This document shows positions 1 to 6,799 of a stretch of DNA of 8,774 nucleotides, in pieces. The position numbers were made by a program, and so were the translations under genes. The stretch comes from a bacterium (lineage in GTDB: Bacteria; ARS69): contig JALGZO010000424.1 in NCBI GenBank assembly GCA_025774865.1, positions 1 through 8,774 of the forward strand, read 5' to 3'. Positions within the stretch are counted from its first letter, which is position 1. Each line of letters opens with the position of its first letter. The notes beneath the pieces are model-generated. The model ran no database searches, had not been told where the DNA came from, and saw nothing but the letters and a program-made list of their open reading frames with translations.

Positions 1-2
1 CG

Positions 3-245
3 TTCGGCGGCGGCTTCCGGGTCTCGCTGGCGAAGCAGTGGGGGGTCGACGTGATGGTCGAGGACCTCGTCCGGTTCGGCGTCGACATGTCGTATCTGAA
101 CGACGTGGGCACGCCCGATCCGGACCCGAGCCAGTTCCGCTTCTTCTCCACTACGTGGAACGGTAACAGTAACGCCACCATCCACAACTTCGGGTTACGC
201 ATCGGACTCACGTATGCGCTCTGGCCTTACGGGGCTCCGCGCTGA
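3..245 (+). CDS. C-terminal fragment of an outer-membrane beta-barrel protein (partial, 5' end outside window)
   Basis: The frame is open from the left edge (codon at 3-5) to TGA at 243-245, giving the last 80 residues of a longer protein. The visible part alternates polar and hydrophobic residues as beta-strands do: FGGGFRVSLAKQWGVDVMVE near the edge, an acidic Pro/Asp-rich loop (TPDPDPSQF), then a closing strand NFGLRIGLTYALW. This fits the last strands of an OmpA/porin-like barrel in the outer membrane, with a glycine-rich strand and an aromatic near the end. The terminal residue is not the usual Phe, because a short YGAPR tail follows. Its 3' end overlaps by 19 bp the restored end of the convergent propeller gene (stop 227-229, minus strand). 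The family cannot be named from this fragment. That it is coding I hold fairly firmly; the barrel assignment less so. Confidence 0.6.
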   Translation, partial: FGGGFRVSLAKQWGVDVMVEDLVRFGVDMSYLNDVGTPDPDPSQFRFFSTTWNGNSNATIHNFGLRIGLTYALWPYGAPR

Positions 246-442
246 TCGGGTCGCAGCACGAGAACATCGACCGGCCCGTCTCCCACCAACCACGCGTCCC
301 GCAGGCTCACTGACGTCGCGTTGATCGCCAGGAGCAGATCTGCGTCGAAGCTCGTGACCCAGATCGTCTCGGTCACCGCGTCGACGGCGATGCCGGACAA
401 CCCCGACGAAGACAGCGCGGGATCAGAGGAATCCGGCAGGAC
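227..442 (-). pseudogene. Displaced C-terminal part (71 codons) of the propeller lipoprotein
   Basis: Read on the minus strand from 442, this segment continues the propeller out of frame with the 297-residue product. It encodes VLPDSSDPAL, then blade-like GIAVDAVTETIWVTSFDADL, then VGDGPVDVLVLRP and a TAA stop at 227-229. The VGDGPVD segment matches VGDGPIDSGVV at the end of the propeller in the operon's first gene, which supports the two being parts of one protein. Deleting one 10-bp repeat unit joins it to Glu288 and gives an unbroken 359-residue lipoprotein. The segment has no plausible start of its own. It overlaps the convergent barrel gene by 19 bp. Confidence 0.8.
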
Positions 443-1316
443 TTCGAGGCTCTTCGAGGCTCGAGGCCACGTAGCGCCGCACCCCGCCCGAAAAACCCGC
501 GACCCAGACGACTCCTTCCTCGTCCAGGGCGAACCGACCGGGCGATCCCCCGAGGTCGACCCGGTCCACGGAGGTGAGCGTCGAGGGGTCCACGACGTGC
601 ACGCTCCCCGCTTCGTCGCTGGGGCCCGTGCCGTAGGTCCCGGTGCACAGCACATGCACGCGCCCGTCGGCCGCGACGAGCACGTCCTGCGGATTCCGCC
701 CCACCGGAATCGATGCGACGACTCTCCACGCCGCGAGGTCGACGACGTCGAGCCGGCCGGTTCCGTATCCGCCGTCGCTCCGGTAGTTCGTGCACGCGAC
801 CCACGCGCGCCCGTCGGCGATGGCCACCCCCTCGGGCCCGAGGGAAGTGGACAAGGGCGGGCCAGCCCGCCGCGTCGCGAGATCGAGACGACGAACGTCG
901 CTGGACAGCCAATTCGTGACGATCGCCTCGTCGTTCGAGAGGGGAATGGCACACCACGGGTTGCTTCCGCGCCCTACGTCGATCCCGCCGCGTCTCGAAA
1001 GGTCGTGAGCGGCCAGGATCTCCACGTCGTTGTCGCCGGACGCCGTCACCAGGAGCTCCAGGCCGTTCGGCGTGGCGGCCACGCGGTTGGGCACCGCTCC
1101 GTGAACGGCGGCCTGCACGCTCATGATGCCGGTGATGGGGTCGAGGCTCGATAGCGTCCACGAAAGCGAGTTGACCACGAGGATGCGAGGCGGGGATGGG
1201 GGCAGATCCTCGCCCGGCGCCGGAACGCGATCGGGATCGGGCGAAACAGGATCCTCGGCGCAGGCGGCGACGAACGCCGCCGCGACCACGAGAAGGCAAC
1301 GCGACAGCGCGTTCAT
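423..1316 (-). CDS. YVTN-type beta-propeller lipoprotein, BtuG-like candidate (frameshifted; truncated to 297 aa as read)
   Basis: Last gene of the cobalamin-riboswitch operon. Residues 1-19 are a lipoprotein signal ending in the lipobox FVAAC (Cys19). A Pro/Asp-rich linker (22-43) follows, then propeller blades from about 44 with RILVVNS, GSNPW (117-121), EGVAIADGRAWVAC and PVGRNPQDVLVAADGRVHVL (204-223). This is the YncE/YVTN-like fold. In Bacteroides, BtuG is a surface propeller lipoprotein that binds B12 and docks on BtuB; lipidation, fold and operon here suggest the same role, but homology to BtuG itself is not shown. The start is ATG 1314-1316, which overlaps the previous gene's TGA (ATGA) with no good Shine-Dalgarno, so translation is probably coupled. 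After Glu288 the frame is lost through a 10-bp tandem duplication and runs EPRSPAGFL to stop. The missing 71 residues are encoded in the next frame down to 227. It may be a pseudogene, a strain-specific lesion or an assembly error. Confidence 0.75.
   Translation of the reverse strand: MNALSRCLLVVAAAFVAACAEDPVSPDPDRVPAPGEDLPPSPPRILVVNSLSWTLSSLDPITGIMSVQAAVHGAVPNRVAATPNGLELLVTASGDNDVEILAAHDLSRRGGIDVGRGSNPWCAIPLSNDEAIVTNWLSSDVRRLDLATRRAGPPLSTSLGPEGVAIADGRAWVACTNYRSDGGYGTGRLDVVDLAAWRVVASIPVGRNPQDVLVAADGRVHVLCTGTYGTGPSDEAGSVHVVDPSTLTSVDRVDLGGSPGRFALDEEGVVWVAGFSGGVRRYVASSLEEPRSPAGFL
442..462. repeat. Perfect 10-bp tandem duplication (2.1 copies) causing a frameshift
   Basis: Positions 442-451 and 452-461 are identical (CTTCGAGGCT), and the match runs on to 462. 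On the coding strand this is GAGCCTCGAA twice. Ten bases is not a multiple of three, so the extra copy shifts the lipoprotein gene by one base. Removing either copy restores the reading frame and the propeller. Confidence 0.9.
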
Positions 1317-2848
1317 CGGAGCACCGTGACTCTGAGAGTCCGCTTCGATCCGGTTTCCCGTACGAAGTACACGCCGGAGCTCGCCGGACGTCCTGCCCCG
1401 GTGCGTCCGTCCCAGAAGGTGTCGGGGTCACCGACCGGCAATCGTCGCACGACCTTTCCTCCGATGTCGAAAATGACGAGGTCGCTCGCGGACGCGGCTC
1501 CCGTCCGTCGGAAGCGGGCGGCTCCGCGCGTCGGGTTCGGGAACGCGAGCCACGCGGCGGCGGGAGAAGAGCCGGAGACGTGGGTGCCCGCGGGCCCGCC
1601 GCGACGAAACCAGAGGTCCTGATTCCCGCCCCGTTCGTCCTTCCACACGATCGAGACGAACGCCCCGTGCGCGAGCACGCTCGGCCGGACGGAGTTGCTG
1701 TTCGCGTTCGAGACTCGGAAGTCCCCGGATGGATCCACGTCCCACACGGCGCCTGGCGCCTTCGTCTTGTGGAAGACCTCCCAGGCGAAGAGGCTGTGCC
1801 GCGCGTCGCTCCAGACGAGGTGAAGCGAGCCATCGGGACCCGTATCGAGGCTCGGCTCGTCGGCGCCGGGGGAGAACGTGATCTGCTCGGCGAGCGGGCT
1901 CCAGACGCCGGACGAGCGGACTCGCGTGAACAGTGCACGCGCACCCGCCCGCGCGTCGGGCCACACCACGTGGACGTCGCCGGTCCCGTCGACCGCGAGC
2001 GCCGGAGCACCCTGGACGGCGCCGCCGAGATCGATGTCGAGCGGAACGGACCAGAGACCGGTGCCCGTGTCGCGGTGCGCATAGAGAATGCTCGCCCCGC
2101 CGCCGACGCTCCTCCAGGCGGCGTGCAGAGCTCCGGCCGCGTCGACCGCGACGGCGGGAAGCTCGGAGTGATCGGAGTCATCCGTCACGCGCACGTCGGC
2201 GGAGTCGCCGGGCGTGAGGTCCCAGTCGCCGCCGGCCGGCCGGGTCTTCGAGAGGATCTCCGCGTGGTTCCCGTCGAAGCGATAGTCCCACCACACGACG
2301 TGGAGCGTGCCATCGCCGGCGGCGGCCGGAACCGGGACGTAGCCGTTGTCGCCGAGCGCCTCCGGATGATCCGTGGTGGTGAGACGGACGTCCGCCGCCC
2401 GACTCGAGTCCCACGCGCCCCCGGCCGGCTTCGTCTTCGTGAAGATCTCCACGTTGTCGATGCCGCCCACGCGGTAGTCATGCCAGAAGAGATGAAGGTC
2501 GCCGTCCGGCGTGGTGGCGAGGGCCGGGAACTTGGCGCCGATGTCGTCGCCAGGATCGCCCGGATCCGAAGCCGGGTAATCGACCACGAGCTCCGGCGCA
2601 GTCCATCCGCCTGCGCCGAGCCGCTTCGTCCAGATTCGATACTGCTGACTGGGTGAGTCACGTTCCGCCCAGACGACGTGGAAGATGCCGTCGGGCGTGA
2701 TGGCGAGCGGCCGGTGGTTCAGTCCCGTCTCGGTGTCGGTCGGCGTCTGCGAAACGTTCACCTCGGCGGTCCACGCGGCCGGGGCGGCGGTGGACGCGCT
2801 CGGCCCGGCGAGCGCGAGCGCCAAGGCCGCGATGGACGCGCGCGTCAT
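1313..2848 (-). CDS. Secreted seven-repeat beta-propeller with FlgD/T9SS-like C-terminal Ig domain
   Basis: 511 residues. A signal peptide covers 1-23 (hydrophobic, ending STAAPA). Seven related units follow, each centred on a strand of the form LHVVWxDxR: near 57 (FHVVWAE), 118 (LHLFWHDYR), 182 (LHVVWWDYR), 241 (LHAAWRS), 292 (VHVVWPDAR), 342 (LHLVWSDAR) and 398 (VSIVWKDER). Each is preceded by P-x-(L/V)-A-x-(T/V/D)-x-DG. This is the pattern of a seven-bladed sialidase/BNR-like propeller, though no sialidase Asp-box (SxDxGxTW) is seen, so I do not call it an enzyme. A FlgD-like Ig domain ends the protein (AFPNP 435-439, FDIGGKVVRRL 460-470, WDGRTGAGRPASSGVYFVR). I chose ATG 2846-2848 because AGGGGG (2855-2860) lies 6 nt upstream and a signal peptide follows; the longer open frame runs through the receptor gene. 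It overlaps both neighbours by ATGA. Its position implies a role at the surface in corrinoid uptake; ligand unknown. Confidence 0.85.
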   Translation of the reverse strand: MTRASIAALALALAGPSASTAAPAAWTAEVNVSQTPTDTETGLNHRPLAITPDGIFHVVWAERDSPSQQYRIWTKRLGAGGWTAPELVVDYPASDPGDPGDDIGAKFPALATTPDGDLHLFWHDYRVGGIDNVEIFTKTKPAGGAWDSSRAADVRLTTTDHPEALGDNGYVPVPAAAGDGTLHVVWWDYRFDGNHAEILSKTRPAGGDWDLTPGDSADVRVTDDSDHSELPAVAVDAAGALHAAWRSVGGGASILYAHRDTGTGLWSVPLDIDLGGAVQGAPALAVDGTGDVHVVWPDARAGARALFTRVRSSGVWSPLAEQITFSPGADEPSLDTGPDGSLHLVWSDARHSLFAWEVFHKTKAPGAVWDVDPSGDFRVSNANSNSVRPSVLAHGAFVSIVWKDERGGNQDLWFRRGGPAGTHVSGSSPAAAWLAFPNPTRGAARFRRTGAASASDLVIFDIGGKVVRRLPVGDPDTFWDGRTGAGRPASSGVYFVRETGSKRTLRVTVLR

Positions 2849-4791
2849 CTCGTTCCCCCTTGGAGGCTGAAGCCGAGCCTCCACGTGCGACCGGGTAAGG
2901 GGTAGTCGCGAAAGTCGCGCGCGGCTTCGTTGGTGACGTTCGTGACGGCGGCGTCGAGGGCGAGTCCGCGACGAATCCCGACCCGGGCTCGGACCTCGCC
3001 CGTCACGTAACCGTCGAGCGATTTCGTGTTCGCGCGCGTGACCCAAACGTCGCCGACCCCACGCCAGAGCGTTTCGAGTTCGGTGCGTCCGCGACTCGCG
3101 ACGAGGCCGGCGGCGCCGCTCCACCGGGGCCGATACACGAGCGCCCGGCCGTCGACGTTCGCCTCCCCGGTGCGGTCCCGCGTCTCGAGGAACGTGGCGG
3201 AGCCCGTGACCGCGACTCGCCAAGCCCGCGGGAGCGCGATCCCCAAGCCCCCCTCGGTCTCGACGCCGGCGATGCGAGCGCGCCCGACGTTGTGCGGGCG
3301 CCAGATCCCGCTCGCTCCGGGGGTCCATTGGATGAGGTCGTCGACGTCGCGCACGAACGCGTCGACCGTGAGGTGTCCATGCGCGGGGAGACGGAGGACC
3401 AGCCCGACGTCGAGATCGCGTCCGCGCTCCGCGCGAAGATCCGGATTCCCCGCCGCCGTCGCGCGAGCCGGCCAGAACAGCTCGTCGAAGGAAGGGGTCC
3501 GGTACGAGAGCCCGAACGAGATCCGCAATCCGAGACGATCGGGCAACGCGTCGAAGAGAAGGCCGAGTCGGGGACTCACGAACGGATCGAAGTCCTCCAC
3601 GAAGTCTCCGCGTACGGCACCCATCCAACGCAGCGAGCGGCCTCCGACGGTGTGATCGCGCGAAACCTGAGCGCGCAGGTCGAAGGCCCGCCGGCGTCGG
3701 TACCCGTCGGTCGAGCTGTCGAGACGATCGTGAGACGCGCCGGCGGCCAGTCGGAGTGACGTCGCGTCACCGATCCGCGTGGCCGCCGCTTCCGCGGTTA
3801 GCCTCGAATTCTCGTGCGTGTCGTCCACGGGACCGAATGCGGCACCCGGCTCCCAGTACCGTCGGGCCAGCCGGATCCACCCGACATCCGCGGTCGTGTG
3901 CCACGGGCCCCGGCCGGCACGTCGGGCGCCCACCCCGGCGACGACGCGCTCGTCCCGGAGCCGGGCCGTCGGCGTGGGGAACTCCTCGCTGCCGGGGAGG
4001 CCGCGCTCTGCTCCGTCGCCCGCGGCGTCGACCCGCAGATCGAGTCCGCCCGCGCTCCCGTCGAGCCGCAGGTCTCCGCCCAGTCGTCGAAGGTCCGCGT
4101 TCTCCATCGTCATCGTGGTGCCGCGACGATCGTCGACCCATTCCCAGGTGCCGTCCGTCTCGAAGAAGCGACCCGACCCCTGGGCAGTCCAGCCGCGGCC
4201 GAGCGACGCGGCGGCGCGGCCCGAGACGTTGTGCTCACCGTGCGATCCCGCCGCCACCCGGAGCCGCGCCTCACCCGGCGTGGGCCGGCGCGTTCGCACG
4301 TGGATCGCGCCACCGACGGCGTCACCGCCCCAGAATGCCGACGCTCCGCCGCGAAACACCTCGACCGACTCCACCGACTCGAGCGGAATTGCCGAGAGAT
4401 CCACGCCACCGCCCTGCGCCGGATTCCATCTTCGTCCGTCCACGAGAACGAGCACCTGATCAGCGGTCGACCCGCGGATCGAAGCCGAGGAGCTCACGCC
4501 CGGAGAGCCCGTCGAGGTCACGCGCACCCCCGCGATGGGCAGCAGCACCTCGTGGAGGTCGGCACCGGGCCGGCGACTGACGACGTCGCGGCCGATGCGT
4601 CGGGTCGCGAGCGGAAACGGGCCCATCGGATCGGGCAGAAGTGGCGCGCGCAGCTCGACGACCGGAAGGACGAACGACGGGAGTGAGTCCGGCGGAGCGA
4701 CCGCCGTCGAGTCGCGCGAAGTCTCAGCGGTCGCGATGGCCGACGCCACGGCCACGAAGCCGCTCGCGAGCGCCCCGGAGAGTCCGGTCAT
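2845..4791 (-). CDS. btuB: TonB-dependent outer-membrane receptor, BtuB-like (cobalamin/corrinoid uptake)
   Basis: 648 residues, close to the ~600 of BtuB. An N-terminal hydrophobic segment (5-21) acts as signal peptide. FVLPVVELRAP (40-50) is the likely TonB box region. The plug domain (about 65-170) shows DLHEVLLPIAGVRV, SIRGSTADQVLVLVDGRRWN, IPLESVESVEVFRGGASAFW and GGAIHVRTRR, all typical plug landmarks. The rest is a 22-strand-type barrel with RTPSFDELFWP, GNPDLRAERGRDLDVG and a closing AVTNVTNEAARDFRDYPLPGRTWRLGF segment, which ends in Thr-Arg rather than an aromatic. Substrate assignment rests mainly on the cobalamin riboswitch ahead of the operon; the family alone could also be a siderophore or other receptor. 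The start ATG (4789-4791) overlaps the previous stop as ATGA and lacks a visible Shine-Dalgarno, so expression depends on coupling. No TonB, ExbBD or BtuCDF gene is in the window. Confidence 0.9.
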   Translation of the reverse strand: MTGLSGALASGFVAVASAIATAETSRDSTAVAPPDSLPSFVLPVVELRAPLLPDPMGPFPLATRRIGRDVVSRRPGADLHEVLLPIAGVRVTSTGSPGVSSSASIRGSTADQVLVLVDGRRWNPAQGGGVDLSAIPLESVESVEVFRGGASAFWGGDAVGGAIHVRTRRPTPGEARLRVAAGSHGEHNVSGRAAASLGRGWTAQGSGRFFETDGTWEWVDDRRGTTMTMENADLRRLGGDLRLDGSAGGLDLRVDAAGDGAERGLPGSEEFPTPTARLRDERVVAGVGARRAGRGPWHTTADVGWIRLARRYWEPGAAFGPVDDTHENSRLTAEAAATRIGDATSLRLAAGASHDRLDSSTDGYRRRRAFDLRAQVSRDHTVGGRSLRWMGAVRGDFVEDFDPFVSPRLGLLFDALPDRLGLRISFGLSYRTPSFDELFWPARATAAGNPDLRAERGRDLDVGLVLRLPAHGHLTVDAFVRDVDDLIQWTPGASGIWRPHNVGRARIAGVETEGGLGIALPRAWRVAVTGSATFLETRDRTGEANVDGRALVYRPRWSGAAGLVASRGRTELETLWRGVGDVWVTRANTKSLDGYVTGEVRARVGIRRGLALDAAVTNVTNEAARDFRDYPLPGRTWRLGFSLQGGTR

Positions 4792-6386
4792 CGAACGCGA
4801 AGCACGCGGGTGACGGCGGACTCCCCTCCGACGCGGGCTCGTGCAAAGTAAGCCCCTGGCGCCGCGACCCGTCCGGCAGCGTCACGCCCGTCCCAGATTA
4901 TCGTGGAGGCGCCGCGCGGTCGCGGGCCGGCGTCGATCACGGTGACGCGTCTCCCGCGCACGTCGAGGATCTCGAGGGAGGCGCGGCCCGCGCTCGCGAG
5001 CTCGATCTCGATCGACGTTCGCCGCCGGAACGGATTCGGAAACGCGCGACGGATCGCCAGGCGTTCGTCGGAAGGTGGTCGGCGCAGAAACGTGATCGAG
5101 GAGGACCATCGGATCGCGCCGCTCGCGCGAACCGCGCCCACGCGATACGTGTAGGGCACGTCCGGTCTCAGGCCGCGATCCACCCACGCGGTCTCGGGAC
5201 GCACGGGAAGCTCGGACGCGATCCGCTCGTAGTCGGAGTGCGCCGGCGTCTTCCGGTCGACGACGAATTCGATCACGTCGGTTCCGGTGAGCGCGCGCCA
5301 AGACAGACGCACGCCGTCGCCGGCGGCGACGGCCGAGAGACCGGACAACAGGATCGGGACCGGGTCCTGGCGCTCGACGACTCCGGAGTCGATGGGACCG
5401 TCGCCGACGAGGACGGCGCCAGGGTCTCCGGGGCCGCTCAGATCCTCGATCACGAGGAGGTCGCCGTCGAAGTCGGGCAGCAGCACCTGGCCGCCGGCGG
5501 TCACGCGCGGATTGCCGAGGAAGTGGAAGGTCTCGAAGAGAGGATCGGAGCCGTCGTGGGTCCAGGTGAGTGACGCCGCGTCGTACACCCAGATCTCGGA
5601 GCCGAACGAGAACGTGAGGACGTTCAAGACCACATCGCCGGCAGCATGGACGGCGCCGCCCCCCGGGTAGCCAGCGACGCCGAGCGTATCGACCGGCGTG
5701 GAAGTCACGGGGTCGATGACGTGGACGGTTCCCGCCGTCCCGGCGAAGTCTCCGGTGCAGATGACGTGGACCCGTCCGTCGGGGGCGACGAGGCACTCCT
5801 GTGGATTGATCCCCACCGAAACGGTCGCGACGGGCGACAGGTCCGTGAGGTCGAAGACGGACACGGTTCCGGGATCGTAAAGAAAGGTGTCGAGATCGAA
5901 GCCGGTGTTCGCGACCCAGAGGCGACCTGTGACGACGCACATTCCTTCCGGAGCCTTGCCGGTGGGCGCGCTGTCGACGATGGCGAGGCTCGAGCGATCC
6001 ATTTCGAAAACCGTGTCGTTCGCGAGCGCGGTGACGAACATGCGGTCTCCGACGATCTCGATTGTCCACGGGTTCGATCCCACCGGCAGGGCGATCGCGC
6101 CGGCGACGCTCTCCGATTCGAGATCGAAGATCGTGACGTTGTCCGAGCCGGAATTGGCAATGGCGGCGTAGGAAAGGTCGCCGGCCACCTCGATCCGGTT
6201 CGCGAGGGAACCGAGAGCCGCGATGGCGGGGACCACGATCTGCGTGTCGAGATCGACACGTGCGAGACTGGCGTCGTTGGAGCCGACGACGTAGGCCGCC
6301 CGCGACGGCGGTAGGGCGTCGGCGTTTGTACTGGCGAGAATCAGCGCGACGAACGCGCCTGATCCCCATCGGGCCGGAATCGACAT
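4788..6386 (-). CDS. Secreted YVTN-type beta-propeller with FnIII-like and FlgD-like C-terminal domains (BtuG-like candidate)
   Basis: First gene of the riboswitch operon, 532 residues. A signal peptide covers about 1-25 (hydrophobic AFVALILAS, cleavage near NADA) with no lipobox. The propeller covers about 30-338: AAYVVGSNDASLARVDL, YAAIANSGSDNVTIFDLE, GSNPWTIEI (103-111), GRLWVANTG, VGINPQECLVAPDGRVHVIC (191-210), VGDGPID. Residues 345-435 look like a fibronectin-III domain (LSWRALTGTDVIEFVVDR, YTYRVGAVRASG). Residues 445-532 are a FlgD/T9SS-like Ig domain (AFPNPF 448-453, LEILDVRGRRV, WDGRDAAGRVAAPGAYFARA). The propeller shares specific segments with the lipoprotein at the operon's other end, so the two are paralogues. 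I chose ATG 6384-6386: GGAGGA (6391-6396) sits just upstream and the signal peptide starts here. The longer open frame would translate the riboswitch. A role as surface corrinoid-binding partner of the receptor is inferred. Confidence 0.88.
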   Translation of the reverse strand: MSIPARWGSGAFVALILASTNADALPPSRAAYVVGSNDASLARVDLDTQIVVPAIAALGSLANRIEVAGDLSYAAIANSGSDNVTIFDLESESVAGAIALPVGSNPWTIEIVGDRMFVTALANDTVFEMDRSSLAIVDSAPTGKAPEGMCVVTGRLWVANTGFDLDTFLYDPGTVSVFDLTDLSPVATVSVGINPQECLVAPDGRVHVICTGDFAGTAGTVHVIDPVTSTPVDTLGVAGYPGGGAVHAAGDVVLNVLTFSFGSEIWVYDAASLTWTHDGSDPLFETFHFLGNPRVTAGGQVLLPDFDGDLLVIEDLSGPGDPGAVLVGDGPIDSGVVERQDPVPILLSGLSAVAAGDGVRLSWRALTGTDVIEFVVDRKTPAHSDYERIASELPVRPETAWVDRGLRPDVPYTYRVGAVRASGAIRWSSSITFLRRPPSDERLAIRRAFPNPFRRRTSIEIELASAGRASLEILDVRGRRVTVIDAGPRPRGASTIIWDGRDAAGRVAAPGAYFARARVGGESAVTRVLRVR

Positions 6387-6391
6387 TTCGT

Positions 6392-6413
6392 CCTCCGAGC
6401 CTCGATGGGGAGG
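6392..6413 (-). promoter_or_regulatory. Possible ribosome-binding-site sequestering hairpin (riboswitch expression platform)
   Basis: On the minus strand CCTCC (6409-6413) can pair fully with GGAGG (6392-6396), which is the Shine-Dalgarno of the first operon gene. An overlapping alternative pairs CTCCG (6414-6418) with CGGAG (6393-6397). No U-tract or terminator follows the aptamer, so control by hiding the ribosome-binding site, common in Gram-negative cobalamin riboswitches, is more likely than transcription termination. How the hairpin is linked to ligand binding is not visible. Confidence 0.4.
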
Positions 6414-6482
6414 CGGAGCGACGAACCGATGGGTATGAGCATCGACGTCACCGGCCTCACCCTCGAAGGCGGTACACGATTG

Positions 6483-6618
6483 GTCCGGGCCGGTCTCCTG
6501 GCTCGCGGGTCGGCCGACTCCCGCGCCTTCCGGATATCTCCGTGGCACGTGCGGGAACCGTCTCCGCATACAGTGGCGGGGCCGCGCCGGCTTCCCACCG
6601 GCTTCCCGTCACCCGGAC
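6483..6618 (-). ncRNA. Cobalamin riboswitch aptamer
   Basis: Read on the minus strand, the conserved core is present in order. GGGAAGCCGGTGGGAAGCCG (about 6588-6607) leads into CGCGGCCCCGCCACTGTA with the GCCACTG block at 6571-6577. Then comes CCGGAAGGCGCGGGAGT, and finally the B12 box GCCAGGAGACCGGC at 6489-6502. A perfect 7-bp closing helix pairs GTCCGGG (6612-6618) with CCCGGAC (6483-6489), and GCGGG/CCCGC forms an internal arm just before the B12 box. These blocks match the known cobalamin aptamer family. It lies about 100 nt ahead of the first operon gene, so cobalamin binding should repress uptake genes. At about 136 nt it is compact. The exact subclass (AdoCbl or aquo/MeCbl type) I cannot decide by eye. 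Confidence 0.95.
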
Positions 6619-6669
6619 TGTGAACGATCCACCGCTCGCCGAGCTTGGCAGCGAGCTGTGACCAAGGCA

Positions 6670-6698
6670 TTCAAACAGCGCGCGTGAGGGATCGTCAA
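6670..6698 (-). promoter_or_regulatory. Putative sigma70-type promoter of the cobalamin operon
   Basis: On the minus strand a -35 hexamer TTGACG (6693-6698, 5 of 6 to consensus) is followed by a 17-nt spacer and TTTGAA (6670-6675, 3 of 6). Transcription would begin near 6663, about 45 nt before the aptamer's closing helix. Position and spacing are right; the -10 match is weak. Confidence 0.35.
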
Positions 6699-6729
6699 GC
6701 GACGCTTTTCGACGCGCGAACGGAGCTGT

Positions 6730-6735
6730 TAGAAT
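6730..6735 (+). promoter_or_regulatory. Putative -10 element for the selenoprotein/cytochrome gene
   Basis: TAGAAT matches the -10 consensus at 5 of 6 positions and lies about 65 nt before the TTG start. The -35 region near 6707-6713 (TTTCGAC) is a poor match. The divergent cobalamin-operon promoter lies just to the left, so both promoters would share this short region. Confidence 0.25.
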
Positions 6736-6799
6736 CGCCGCCCGGAACCGCTTCCACGGCCCGGGGTTTTCAGCTCGATCCCAGAATCGGAGTGTTTTC

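Noticed and set aside
1196-2656. Long plus-strand open frame (486 codons) opposite the propeller gene
   Set aside because: Arg/Glu/Gly-rich, no domain pattern; a mirror of the real minus-strand gene in GC-rich DNA. The same applies to the plus-strand frames at 321-1154, 3756-4686 and 4641-6314.
2849-3628. Upstream extension of the seven-repeat propeller gene to 3628
   Set aside because: It lies inside the receptor gene, is Arg-rich out-of-frame sequence, and bypasses a good ribosome-binding site and signal peptide at 2848.
4882-6369. 495-codon minus-strand frame within the first propeller gene
   Set aside because: Extremely Arg-rich with no motif; a frame shadow of the real gene.
6387-6569. 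Upstream extension of the first propeller gene to an ATG at 6569 (61 more codons)
   Set aside because: It would translate part of the cobalamin aptamer, the B12 box included, and bury the signal peptide. ATG 6384-6386 has a ribosome-binding site and a proper signal sequence.
6587-6607. Direct repeat CCGGCTTCCC twice
   Set aside because: This is part of the conserved cobalamin aptamer core, not an independent repeat or operator.
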